Shown here: one piece after another, positions 17,302-24,176 of the stretch | Position numbering within the stretch: the first letter of the stretch is position 1 | Layout of the letters: each line of letters begins with the position of its first letter | Assembly: GCA_003133425.1 (NCBI GenBank) | Contig: PKXI01000179.1 | Location: 4,438 to 30,144 of the forward strand | Length of the DNA stretch: 25,707 bases | From: Acidobacteriaceae bacterium | GTDB lineage: Bacteria > Acidobacteriota > Terriglobia > Terriglobales > Acidobacteriaceae | Reading direction: 5' to 3' | Position numbers and translations under genes: made by a program | The notes under the pieces: generated by a model | The model's database searches: none | Seen by the model: the letters and a program-made list of their open reading frames with translations, nothing else | Told to the model about the DNA's origin: nothing

Positions 17302-17574
17302 GAATTGCCTCCTTGCTTTGGCGTGTTCTCCCGATTCCGGAGTGTACTGTCCCGGTGCCTGCCCCACATCTGTGATTTGATCTCTCTTTTCCGGAACTTG
17401 TAGCTCGTTCGGTTGAGTCTTCTGATCCGCAGGCATTTGCGCACCCGAAGGCGTCCTGCCGTGCATCGGCGCTCGTGTCAGTCTGGTCAGGCCACAAGGA
17501 ACCGTCACGGCTCCTGCGAGGAGAGGCGGGGTGGCAATGATAGATACTCAAGTATGAAACCGGAAAGGATCCAT
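17302..17574 (-). pseudogene. Decayed 5' end of a second TPR-CHAT gene
   Basis: Read on the minus strand from the ATG at 17574, this stretch gives MDPFRFHT, a TGA stop, then a hydrophobic run (LLAGAVTVPCGLT) and RAP..SGAQMPADQKTQ..ELQ. The intact TPR-CHAT gene reads MSPARLHL, a hydrophobic run ending LCLTG, then RAPG..SNAQMPTDMQTQ..LQ. The order, spacing and DNA match through start codon, signal peptide and linker. The last part (GQYTPESGEHAKARRQF) fits a TPR helix pair. The reading then runs straight into the receptor start, whose ribosome binding site lies in the final codons of the remnant. It is therefore the leftover 5' end of a paralogue, broken by a stop at codon 9 and by loss of everything downstream. 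Confidence 0.7.
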
Positions 17575-17626
17575 GCGGCGAACGCTAGAGTTCAGGAAGG
17601 GGGAAGAAACTCCGTTTCAAAAAACG

Positions 17627-17662
17627 TACTACGCGAAAGACCAAAAGCCAAGCAAAAAGTTG
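17627..17662 (-). promoter_or_regulatory. 36-bp conserved leader element, copy upstream of the TonB receptor
   Basis: This 36-mer matches 21037-21072 at 32 of 36 positions, in the same orientation relative to the gene behind it. On the coding strand it begins CAACTTTTTGCTT and ends TTCGCGTAGTA. It lies 52 bases in front of the ghost start codon at 17574. The element is better conserved than the signal-peptide sequence behind it, so it may be a promoter or regulator site. Confidence 0.5.
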
Positions 17663-17742
17663 TGGTTCACTCAGTAATCAAAGCCCAGCGACTTACTCCG
17701 AGACAGAAGCGGAATCCAGCAGGTCTGCCTTCCCGCGATACC

Positions 17743-20700
17743 TCACCTCCAGTCGCCCATCAACACAAACGGCGCCCAATAGTACGGATGAGTAAAGCCT
17801 GCCGAGCCTCGGTGTTGGTCGTTGACGATGCCCAGGCCCCGGCCGCTTGAATTGGAGACGGGCGACCCGTTGCCCTGCAGAAGGTCTAATTGCGCCATGC
17901 GCAGCGCCTCCACCTTACTTACCTTACCTTTTCCATTCGCCCAGCGACGGTAGAAGTCAGCCATCAGCTCGCCCGTGCTTGTATCGTCCACTTCCCACAA
18001 AGTCGAGATCACCGCCCTGGCCCCATTCCGCTGCGCCGTTGTTCCCATTCCGTCCACTTCGAGTCCGTTACTGGCGTTGCTGGTCATCCCGGTCTCGCAG
18101 GCAGAGAGCGTCAACAGGTCTGTACCGTTCAGCTCTAGATTTCGATTGTTTCCGAAGTCTTCCACCGTTAGGTGGTATGCGGTTCCGCCTTTATCCTTGC
18201 CCGCTAGCAACAGGAAGGACTGGCTGTCGTCGCCGGGCTTGAAGACGAAGTGGCTGGCGATATGCACCACCGGGTGTCGGAGGCTGAGTTCGTTCTCCAT
18301 CGCCTTCTCGGTGAATTGATCGTTCAGCAGGATGGAACCAGGCAAAACGCCATGCGCCCCCGGTACCTTTGGATCCTTTACAATGGCGTTCAATTCCTTC
18401 ACCACCGAAGGCAACGGATTCAAGCCTCCTTCATACTTGCGCGAAATTCCCATAGCGGCTGCACTCAGACTACTGACCTTCGGGCCCTCAGAGCGGAGCG
18501 GGATACTGGCATGAGTAATCGTGACCATGCTGTATTTCTCCACCATGTATTGCTTGCCATCGTAGAGTGCCGCCACCGGGACATAACGCAACACGTCGTC
18601 CAACGACCAAACCAGCGTCTGCGCCTTTGCCTGGTCCAGATCCTTTTTCACCGGAGCAATCAATATCTTATATAGCTCTTGTGCAGGCGGCCTCGGGTCG
18701 CTTGCCTTGTTGCGCAACCCTCGCTGTAACGCCTCGACCTTCCCGTAAAGATTCTTATCCAATATTCTGTACGATCTTGCTACCGTCATATTGCCGGTAA
18801 TCACGATCACTCTGTAAGCATCGGGAGTGACAATCGTGTACAGGGCCACGGTGTTGGGCATTTTCTCAAGCTGGTGTTCCAGCGCGGACACATCACTCTT
18901 GACATCGTCCAGGCGCCTGTTGGCTTCGCTGTTCTTCCCGAAAGGTTCATAAAGGCGGGCGAAGTAATCGTGCAGTCTCTTGCGTGCCTCATTGACCCGG
19001 TCCGATAACTTCTCTAACTCCTTGTCCTGCTCCAATGTGCGCTTGATCCTCCTCAAATACGCCCACTGCTCCCCCGCCGAAACTATATCCGCAGTGAGCT
19101 CCTGGTACTCCTCCTCCGCATCTCTCTCCGCGGGCGTTCGCGCCATCAGGCCGAGTCCTTCTACAATCTCACCTCGGACATAATCCGAGTACTCCCGCTG
19201 CTTCAAGAGATTCAGAACCTGCAACGCTTCCGGCAGACGGTCCTGGTCAATCAGCAGGGCTGCGAGATCGCGATAATAGCCTTCCTTCGAAGCGAGAAAA
19301 CTCCTTTGCAGCTCCTTATCGAGCCCATGCATACCCACCCTTGCCTGCTGCAACATGTCTATGGCGTGCTTACCGTAAAAGATCGCCAGTCCGGGCTCAC
19401 TGGTCCTTTGATTGCGCATCATGTTGCAAAAGATGCGAGCTTCCTCAATTGGGTCCTTTGCGGAAACGGCCATCGGCAGGGCTCGCTCGAAATAACTCAG
19501 CGCTTCCTTCTCCTCTCCAATGGACTGATGAACATACCCAAGATTGTTTAACACCCCGGCCTCGCCATCGGAATCGCCACTTGCCTCTTGAGATGAAAGA
19601 GCCTGGCCGTAAAACTCAAGCGCCTTCCGCTTGAGTCCGAGTGCGTTGTTGACATTGCCGATGTTGGTCAGCGTGGCCGCCTCGCCGGGATGATCGGAAA
19701 GGCCGCGCCGAATATCCAGCGCACGATTAAGGTACTTGAGCGCCGTCTGGTTCTCCCCTAGAGTCCAGTACACAACGCCAATGTCGTTCAGCGTCGTGGC
19801 TTCCCCGCTACGGTCACCAACCTCTCGCCGAATAGGCAGAGCCCGCTGATAATAGTCCAGCGCCCTCCGATTCTTCCCAAGGGTGTAGTAGAGAAGTCCG
19901 ACGTTACTCAGCATTGCGGCTTCGCTGGCGCGGTCGCCTGCTTGGTTCAGAATCGGCCAGGCCCACTCGTAGTAATCAAGCGCCTTTCGATACTCCGCAC
20001 GTTGGCTATAGACGCCGCCGATGTTATTCAGCGCCGCCGCCTCGCCGCGGCGAGCGCCCACCTTGCGGAAAATGCGCAGAGCGCCGTCGTATTGATCCAG
20101 TGCCTCCAGCACTTTTCCGTGCGTCTTGTCAGCATTGCCGATGTTGGTCAGCGTCCAGGCTTCGCCAAAGCGATCACCAATGTCTCGCCGGATGACCAGG
20201 GCCTGGTCGTAGGATTCCCAGGCTTTCTGCATCTCCCCAAGGCCTGCTTCCAAAATACCTGCGTCGTTCAGCGCCGTCGCCTCGCCGAAACGGTCACCGA
20301 TCTGGCGAAAGACCTTCAGCGCGCTGTCATAGTCATCCCGCGCGTTTTCATTGCTCCCCAAAAGCGCGTTTACCTGGCCCCAACCGCACAGAATCATGGC
20401 CTCAAGATCGCTGTCCCCCGCCTTTCTCGCCAGGGCCAGGGCCCGATCGTAAGACTCCCCGGCCGTCTTGTTCTGGCCAATATTGTTGTCTACTGAGCCA
20501 ACGCCGTTTAGTGCGGTGGCTTGCTCCAGCTCGTCCCCTGATGAAGTGGCCAGATCAAGCGCCTGCTGAAAAACGGCCAATGCCTTCTGGCTTTGGCCTT
20601 GATCGCGGTAGCAGTTCCCAAGACCACTCAATGCGGCCGCCTCCCCACGAGCATCCTTGACAGAGTGGGCTGATTTTAGCGCCCGGTTATAGTACTCCAG

Positions 20701-20982
20701 CGCTATCTCGAAATTCGAAGTGCGAAAATATATGTCACCTATCCGGTTGAGCTCCCCATCCTTTATCTTTTCATCGCCCGTCGGCGCGGCCTTTAGAGCA
20801 TCTTGAAGTTTGTGCAACTGAGTCTGCATATCAGTGGGCATTTGTGCGTTTGAAGTCGCCTCTCCCGGAGCCCTCACCGGAGTCGTCTGGCCTGTCAGGC
20901 ATAAGGGGGCCAGCGAGCCTCCCGTCAAGACAATCAGAGCGGCAACCGCGCGGCCAATGAGATGGAGTCGGGCAGGACTCAT
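17743..20982 (-). CDS. Secreted TPR-repeat protein with C-terminal CHAT (caspase-like) domain
   Basis: This 1079-residue protein has a signal-like hydrophobic N terminus (residues about 10-32), about twelve TPR units of exactly 40 residues (about 75-550), a coiled-coil-like charged linker (about 620-700), and a CHAT domain to the end. CHAT domains are caspase-related cysteine proteases. The presumed dyad is visible: His907 or His911 in HIASH and Cys962 in LSACETG, followed by GARAVISTLWEVDD and the terminal YYWAPFVLMGDW typical of the family. The TPR array probably binds a protein partner that controls or is cut by the protease domain. I chose ATG 20982 because GAGGA lies upstream and the signal peptide follows; the frame is open to 21051. 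Substrate and trigger are unknown. No second effector gene lies next to it, unlike gasdermin or Csx29-type CHAT systems. Confidence 0.9.
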   Translation of the reverse strand: MSPARLHLIGRAVAALIVLTGGSLAPLCLTGQTTPVRAPGEATSNAQMPTDMQTQLHKLQDALKAAPTGDEKIKDGELNRIGDIYFRTSNFEIALEYYNRALKSAHSVKDARGEAAALSGLGNCYRDQGQSQKALAVFQQALDLATSSGDELEQATALNGVGSVDNNIGQNKTAGESYDRALALARKAGDSDLEAMILCGWGQVNALLGSNENARDDYDSALKVFRQIGDRFGEATALNDAGILEAGLGEMQKAWESYDQALVIRRDIGDRFGEAWTLTNIGNADKTHGKVLEALDQYDGALRIFRKVGARRGEAAALNNIGGVYSQRAEYRKALDYYEWAWPILNQAGDRASEAAMLSNVGLLYYTLGKNRRALDYYQRALPIRREVGDRSGEATTLNDIGVVYWTLGENQTALKYLNRALDIRRGLSDHPGEAATLTNIGNVNNALGLKRKALEFYGQALSSQEASGDSDGEAGVLNNLGYVHQSIGEEKEALSYFERALPMAVSAKDPIEEARIFCNMMRNQRTSEPGLAIFYGKHAIDMLQQARVGMHGLDKELQRSFLASKEGYYRDLAALLIDQDRLPEALQVLNLLKQREYSDYVRGEIVEGLGLMARTPAERDAEEEYQELTADIVSAGEQWAYLRRIKRTLEQDKELEKLSDRVNEARKRLHDYFARLYEPFGKNSEANRRLDDVKSDVSALEHQLEKMPNTVALYTIVTPDAYRVIVITGNMTVARSYRILDKNLYGKVEALQRGLRNKASDPRPPAQELYKILIAPVKKDLDQAKAQTLVWSLDDVLRYVPVAALYDGKQYMVEKYSMVTITHASIPLRSEGPKVSSLSAAAMGISRKYEGGLNPLPSVVKELNAIVKDPKVPGAHGVLPGSILLNDQFTEKAMENELSLRHPVVHIASHFVFKPGDDSQSFLLLAGKDKGGTAYHLTVEDFGNNRNLELNGTDLLTLSACETGMTSNASNGLEVDGMGTTAQRNGARAVISTLWEVDDTSTGELMADFYRRWANGKGKVSKVEALRMAQLDLLQGNGSPVSNSSGRGLGIVNDQHRGSAGFTHPYYWAPFVLMGDWR
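19453..20652 (-). repeat. Ten in-frame 120-bp repeats coding for TPR units
   Basis: Ten consecutive units of exactly 40 codons (residues 111-510 of the TPR-CHAT protein) follow without a single insertion or deletion. The unit pattern is xxGEAxxLNNIGxxYxxLG, then KALDYYxxAL and a GD end. One less regular unit precedes them and one follows. The strict period suggests growth by unequal recombination, although the units have since diverged in sequence. Confidence 0.85.
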
Positions 20983-21145
20983 GCTGCAATCCTCAACTTC
21001 AGATGTAGGGGAAAAAACTTCTGCTTGCCCGAAGCCTACTACGCGAATCACCAGAAGCTAAGCAAAAAGTTGGATGAATGCTGCAAAGAACTCAAGATGC
21101 AACTCTGGGGCCCGGCTATTGCCGCATTCATTGTCTCCCCAGTAG
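20983..21145. other. TPR-CHAT promoter region
   Basis: This short region holds the promoter of the minus-strand TPR-CHAT gene, including the 36-bp element at 21037-21072. Beyond it I find no coding sequence up to the integrase remnant. Homology to the region behind 17662 fades after 21072, so the duplicated segment seems to end there. Confidence 0.4.
21037..21072 (-). promoter_or_regulatory. 36-bp conserved leader element, copy upstream of TPR-CHAT
   Basis: This is the partner of 17627-17662 (32/36 identical). It lies 54 bases upstream of the TPR-CHAT start codon, where a promoter or a regulator site would be expected. Both copies begin CAACTTTTTGCTT on the coding strand. I cannot assign -35 and -10 boxes with confidence. 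Confidence 0.5.
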
Positions 21146-21466
21146 AGTGCTCCCAGTCGCGGTTATGAGTCACAGCGGGAAACTCCTCTCTACCGCGCGC
21201 TGCACAACGCGCAAGGCAGGGAATACACCTGGCATTGCAATCGGCATACCTTCGCCTCTAGACTTGTCATGGCTGGAGTTGATCTGCGCACCGTCGCTCA
21301 ACTCAGGGGCCATAGGACGATCCAGATGACGATGAGATATGCCCATCTTGCCCCCGATCACCAGCAGAACGCCGTAGAGCGCCTGGTGAAGAGCGGCAAC
21401 GGGGCGGAGTCTCGTCGGAGGCAAAGTGCCACCAGAACTGCCACCGCATCTGGAGGTCGCCCGTAA
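21146..21466 (+). pseudogene. C-terminal remnant of a tyrosine recombinase (integrase)
   Basis: Without a start codon, this frame gives the last third of a phage-type integrase: the box II region WHCNRHTFASRLVMAGVDL (HxxR present), [16 protein letters not shown] with the catalytic His and the nucleophile Tyr, then a short variable tail ending at TAA. The catalytic Lys, the first Arg and the whole N-terminal and core-binding parts are missing. The frame is closed by a stop at 21143-21145. It ends nine bases before tRNA-Leu and points towards it. It is probably the leftover of an earlier integration at this tRNA. Confidence 0.8.
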
Positions 21467-21475
21467 GTTGTTCAT

Positions 21476-21560
21476 GCGAAAGTGGCGGAATTGGCAGACG
21501 CACCAGACTTAGGATCTGGCGGGGTAACCCATGGGGGTTCGAGTCCCCCCTTTCGCACCA
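21476..21560 (+). tRNA. tRNA-Leu (anticodon UAG)
   Basis: The 85-base sequence folds as a class II tRNA. The acceptor GCGAAAG pairs with CTTTCGC. The anticodon stem CCAGA/TCTGG encloses loop CTTAGGA with anticodon TAG at 21510-21512. A short variable arm follows (GGGGTAACCC), then T-arm GGGGG-TTCGAGT-CCCCC. The 3' CCA is encoded. It reads CUA, and with modification other CUN leucine codons. Integrase sequences on both sides show it serves as an integration target. Confidence 0.97.
21534..21560 (+). other. Likely attachment site (att) at the tRNA-Leu 3' end
   Basis: A complete tyrosine recombinase starts 135 bases behind the tRNA, the usual layout when an element integrates into the T-arm and 3' end of a tRNA gene. 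The crossover would lie within this stretch. No second copy of the 3' end is visible up to 25707, so the far attachment site must be outside the window or lost. The exact core is unknown. Confidence 0.4.
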
Positions 21561-21601
21561 ATATACACGCAAATTGTTGATTAAGGGGGATTTGCAAGAG
21601 T

Positions 21602-21630
21602 TTAGGAAAGCTTCCTAGCATCCTTCCTAA
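21602..21630. repeat. Inverted/direct repeat cluster between tRNA and integrase
   Basis: TTAGGAA (21602-21608) is a perfect inverse of TTCCTAA (21624-21630). A further TTCCTA (21612-21617) lies between them, making AGGAAAGCTTCCT palindromic. Three copies of one hexamer next to an att site and in front of an integrase fit arm-type binding sites for the integrase or an excision factor. They could also be an operator of the integrase gene. Confidence 0.4.
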
Positions 21631-21695
21631 CACTTTCATAAAAAACAGCCTGAGGTTTCTCCAAAAACCAAGTATTAGGTTCAGGAGAACGATAT

Positions 21696-22844
21696 ATGGC
21701 TAACCGTACAGTCCAACTATATAAGTACATCAAACTACCCGACCATGGATGGCGCTACTGCAAGGCTGTCTTCTACCCCAACAATCGCATCAAGCCCCAT
21801 GCCGTCATGACGCCCGATGGCGAACAGACTATCAAGGACGGCTACTACGTCTTGTCCTACTCACGTAAGTGGGAGCCGATAGGGAATGAGCCCATCGAAG
21901 CTCAGCGGCTGCTCCTGCGTAAACGTGGTGAGCTACAGACTGTGGTTAATGGGGGTGCTGTACTTCAACCAATTACAGTATCCGGTAGCCTACACTCCGC
22001 TCTTGAGTCTTGGATTCAAGACTTCGTGGATGGTGGTGCCCACCCCGACACCATCTTGGTCAAGCGGATGGTCGCCCGTGAGTTCCAGCAGTCGTGCAAG
22101 GTGAAGACACTGGCAGCGGTGACCCGTTCGATGTGCCTCAACTACATCAACGCTTGGACAAAGAAGCGTGGCAACGCTGACCGAACACGTTTCAACAAGT
22201 TCTTGCATCTACGGCAATTCTTGAAGTTCCACAAACTGACTGAACTGCTGACCACAAAGGATGCACCGAAGTACGCGGAGGAAGACCCCGTCATTCTGGA
22301 GGACGACGACCTGTCACTCTTCTGGAAGGTGTGCCCCGGACACAAACGTCTGATGTATGTGCTGCTGCTGGAATCGGGAATGCGTAAGGCAGAGATTCGA
22401 ACCATGCGTTGGGTTGACCTAATCGGCGGCAACGAGCCCCACATCAAGATTCAACCGCGCCCCGAATGGAACTATATGCCGAAGATGCACCACTGCCGAA
22501 ACATCCCTGTTGCGAATCCTGAAACGTGGGCTCTCCTGATGCGACAGAAGATGCGGTCGAAGTCCCCGCTTGTGTTCACCACTAAGAGCTGTCAACCACT
22601 GACTCACTTGTGGGATGATACCCAACTCCTTACCCGGCTTGCAGGGATAGACATGGAGAAAGGCCATCCCCACGCTTGGCGTGCAACCTACTGCACGACT
22701 TTACATCGGCAGAATGTGCCGGTAACCGACATCATGAAGTTGATGGGTCACAGCGACATCCAGAGCACGATGCGTTACTTGGCACCATTACGGGGGAAAG
22801 ACCTGCACGCGAAGATGGCGAAGGTGAAGTTTGCTCTTGCCTGA
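21696..22844 (+). CDS. Tyrosine recombinase (island integrase)
   Basis: This 382-residue protein should integrate and excise the element by cutting DNA with a tyrosine nucleophile. The catalytic C-terminal half is complete: box I Arg in ESGMRKAEIRTMRW, a Lys-region hairpin near MPKMHHCRNIPV, box II HAWRATYCTTLH, then MGHSDIQSTMRYLAP with the second His and the Tyr. The N-terminal 90 residues hold a small SAM-independent strand-rich arm-type segment, followed by a core-binding helical domain (about 95-190). The start is supported by AGGAG nine bases upstream. Its place behind tRNA-Leu, same strand, marks one edge of an integrated element. It differs clearly from the remnant integrase on the other side of the tRNA, so two separate integration events are likely. 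Confidence 0.93.
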   Translation: MANRTVQLYKYIKLPDHGWRYCKAVFYPNNRIKPHAVMTPDGEQTIKDGYYVLSYSRKWEPIGNEPIEAQRLLLRKRGELQTVVNGGAVLQPITVSGSLHSALESWIQDFVDGGAHPDTILVKRMVAREFQQSCKVKTLAAVTRSMCLNYINAWTKKRGNADRTRFNKFLHLRQFLKFHKLTELLTTKDAPKYAEEDPVILEDDDLSLFWKVCPGHKRLMYVLLLESGMRKAEIRTMRWVDLIGGNEPHIKIQPRPEWNYMPKMHHCRNIPVANPETWALLMRQKMRSKSPLVFTTKSCQPLTHLWDDTQLLTRLAGIDMEKGHPHAWRATYCTTLHRQNVPVTDIMKLMGHSDIQSTMRYLAPLRGKDLHAKMAKVKFALA

Positions 22845-23183
22845 AGGCGGATTTCACCTTATTGCTGGTTCATAGGGTATGCATCTTCCAGCGCAGGTGC
22901 GGTAGCCCCGATAACGCCGGTAACAATCCACTGCCCCAGCAATGGGCGCTTGCAGAATTACGACCAAGCGGTCCGTGGCGCAGAACGTCAGGCGGCGGTG
23001 GAGATGGTCTTCGCCGCTTCTGCTTCGTGACGCAAACTCGGCGGTCGCTCAGCCGCTGCCACCGGCTACATAGTGTTGCAAGGCAAGAAGAGCCCTTATC
23101 TGCTCCGGTGTTCCCGTAGCCAGCCGGAAGATGTGGGTCATCATGAGTCGTCGGGTACGGCTTGTGAAGTGTAGCTGCCGCGT

Positions 23184-23207
23184 ACTGTAGCTTGAACGAA
23201 GTACAGT
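23184..23207. repeat. 6-bp inverted repeat ACTGTA/TACAGT
   Basis: ACTGTA (23184-23189) and TACAGT (23202-23207) face each other over 12 bases, close to one helical turn, as in operators of dimeric regulators. It is the first of several small symmetric elements in this stretch. On its own the match could be chance. Confidence 0.3.
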
Positions 23208-23224
23208 CCGAGGAATGTGGTGAG

Positions 23225-23289
23225 AGGGCATTCTATTGTGACTTGTAATTCTATGCCCTGTGGAAAACTTGAGGAAAAACTGTGGAAGT
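23225..23289 (+). repeat. Iteron-like cluster with DnaA-box-like words
   Basis: AGGGCAT (23225-23231) and ATGCCCT (23253-23259) form a perfect 7-bp inverted repeat. Inside it ATTCTAT occurs twice in the same direction (23230-23236 and 23248-23254), 18 bases apart. Directly behind, TGTGGAAAA (23259-23267) and TGTGGAAGT (23281-23289) stand 22 bases apart, about two turns, with an A-rich spacer. TGTGGAAAA differs by one base from the DnaA consensus TGTGGATAA. The density of ordered repeats is unusual for plain spacer and suggests an origin or complex operator. Confidence 0.35.
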
Positions 23290-23365
23290 CGGTTTTCACG
23301 AGGCACACGAAGGTCCGTCGTTATTGAGGGTTTCGGATTTGTGGCCCTTTCGATTACCTCGCCGG

Positions 23366-23379
23366 TATACTATGAGTAT
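23366..23379 (+). promoter_or_regulatory. Promoter-like -10 overlapped by a small dyad
   Basis: TATACT (23366-23371) is a good -10 hexamer. It overlaps the dyad ATACT-ATG-AGTAT (23367-23379), so a repressor bound here would block the promoter. No good -35 at 16-18 bases is visible. It lies about 45 bases in front of the 35-codon ORF and would drive the three island genes behind it. Confidence 0.3.
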
Positions 23380-23417
23380 TAAAATCGGAAGCCCCAAGGC
23401 GCTACCGAGGAGACAGT

Positions 23418-23525
23418 ATGGTGACTCAAGCAATGACTCAACAAGCGACGGTCATTATCCCGGTATTAGCTTCCATGGTGGAGCCGGTCAAAGCAAGTTT
23501 ATGCGGCCCGGCCTCTTCACCTTAG
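23418..23525 (+). CDS. Small protein or leader peptide, 35 residues
   Basis: The ATG at 23418 is preceded by GAGGAGA at the ideal distance, a better ribosome binding site than most genes in the window have. The peptide starts MVTQAMTQQATVIIPVLASM and continues with a short hydrophilic stretch containing a single Cys, then ends in SSP. The middle (ATVIIPVLASMVEPV) is hydrophobic enough for a short membrane-associated helix. It lies 77 bases in front of the next gene on the same strand. It could be a small membrane protein, a leader peptide that controls its neighbour, or a toxin-like peptide. I recognise no family. Confidence 0.5.
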   Translation: MVTQAMTQQATVIIPVLASMVEPVKASLCGPASSP

Positions 23526-23602
23526 TCAACCAATAACAACATGGCAATACAACCAAGGGGCTTTGCCTCTACAGGAGAACTGCGTCAGAAAGGAGCAACA
23601 CC

Positions 23603-24025
23603 ATGGTAAGCAATAAACTAAGCCCAGCCCTCATCGAAATTGCGGACCGCAACCTCGTTGATGAAACCTTTATCGCAATCGCAACCGCTCTCATCACGAA
23701 GCAACTCCATCCCACGCTGACAAACGAACAGTACGGCTTTGAATTTGAGTCCGTCGCCCGTGTCGTGTTCTACGGATTGAGCACTGACGCGCTGACCCTG
23801 CATTCGAAAAACGGTTCTGTCTTGACCACCACGGCGAATGGTGCATCGGCGGCTATTAGCTACGTCGCGATGAACTGGGTCATCTGGTCTCTCCATGCGA
23901 AGGGCTACCTGACGGCTTCGCAGATTGCCGACAGTGAGTGGCGCAAAGTTGGCCGCCGCTTTTTGCAGAACCGGGACAACCTCACTCAGGCTGAAAAGGC
24001 AGCGGTTCGAAAGTTCGCAGATTGA
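23603..24025 (+). CDS. Unknown island protein, 140 residues
   Basis: I do not recognise this protein. It has an excellent AAAGGAG eight bases before the ATG. It is soluble-looking and mostly helical by composition, with a possible amphipathic pair around residues 80-100 (GASAAISYVAMNWVIWSLHAKGY). The C-terminal third is charged (SEWRKVGRRFLQNRDNLTQAEKAAVRKF). No cysteine, catalytic motif or signal peptide is seen. Its ribosome binding site and leader (CAGAAAGGAGCA) are almost the same as those of the next gene, so both probably come from the same element and are expressed together. A small regulator or a phage/plasmid maintenance factor are possible roles, without direct evidence. Confidence 0.7.
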   Translation: MVSNKLSPALIEIADRNLVDETFIAIATALITKQLHPTLTNEQYGFEFESVARVVFYGLSTDALTLHSKNGSVLTTTANGASAAISYVAMNWVIWSLHAKGYLTASQIADSEWRKVGRRFLQNRDNLTQAEKAAVRKFAD

Positions 24026-24176
24026 GCGGATGGGGCATTGCCGCTCTAGCTGAATAGTCTCAGGCCGCATAACACTCGCCAACCAACACAACTCTGAAAC
24101 CGGGGCGCACAACCCTCAACGAGCACAAAAATGCACGTCGCGTGAAGTGTGCCTCAAAACCAGAAAGGAGCACCAC

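Larger units (their letters stand above)
22845..23417. other. Long non-coding stretch of the island with small repeats
   Basis: These 573 bp carry no supported gene. A plus-strand frame that continues the integrase frame past its stop is open to about 23030 but has no start or ribosome binding site. A minus-strand frame (23049-23306) also lacks one. From 23184 to 23289 there are two inverted repeats, a paired ATTCTAT and two DnaA-box-like TGTGGAA words. From 23366 there is a promoter-like dyad. The stretch may be a control region or a replication or transfer origin of the element. Confidence 0.4.

Noticed and set aside
19453..20652. Regular 120-bp period considered as a tandem DNA repeat or CRISPR-like array
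   Set aside because: The period equals exactly 40 codons and the translation shows TPR consensus residues, so it is coding repeat, not an array with spacers.
22845..23032. Continuation of the integrase frame behind its stop codon
   Set aside because: There is no start codon before a late internal ATG, no ribosome binding site and no integrase homology, and the integrase is already complete at 22844.
23049..23306. 85-codon minus-strand frame in the island spacer
   Set aside because: It lacks a ribosome binding site and overlaps the repeat cluster. Its last 31 codons look protein-like but cannot be supported.
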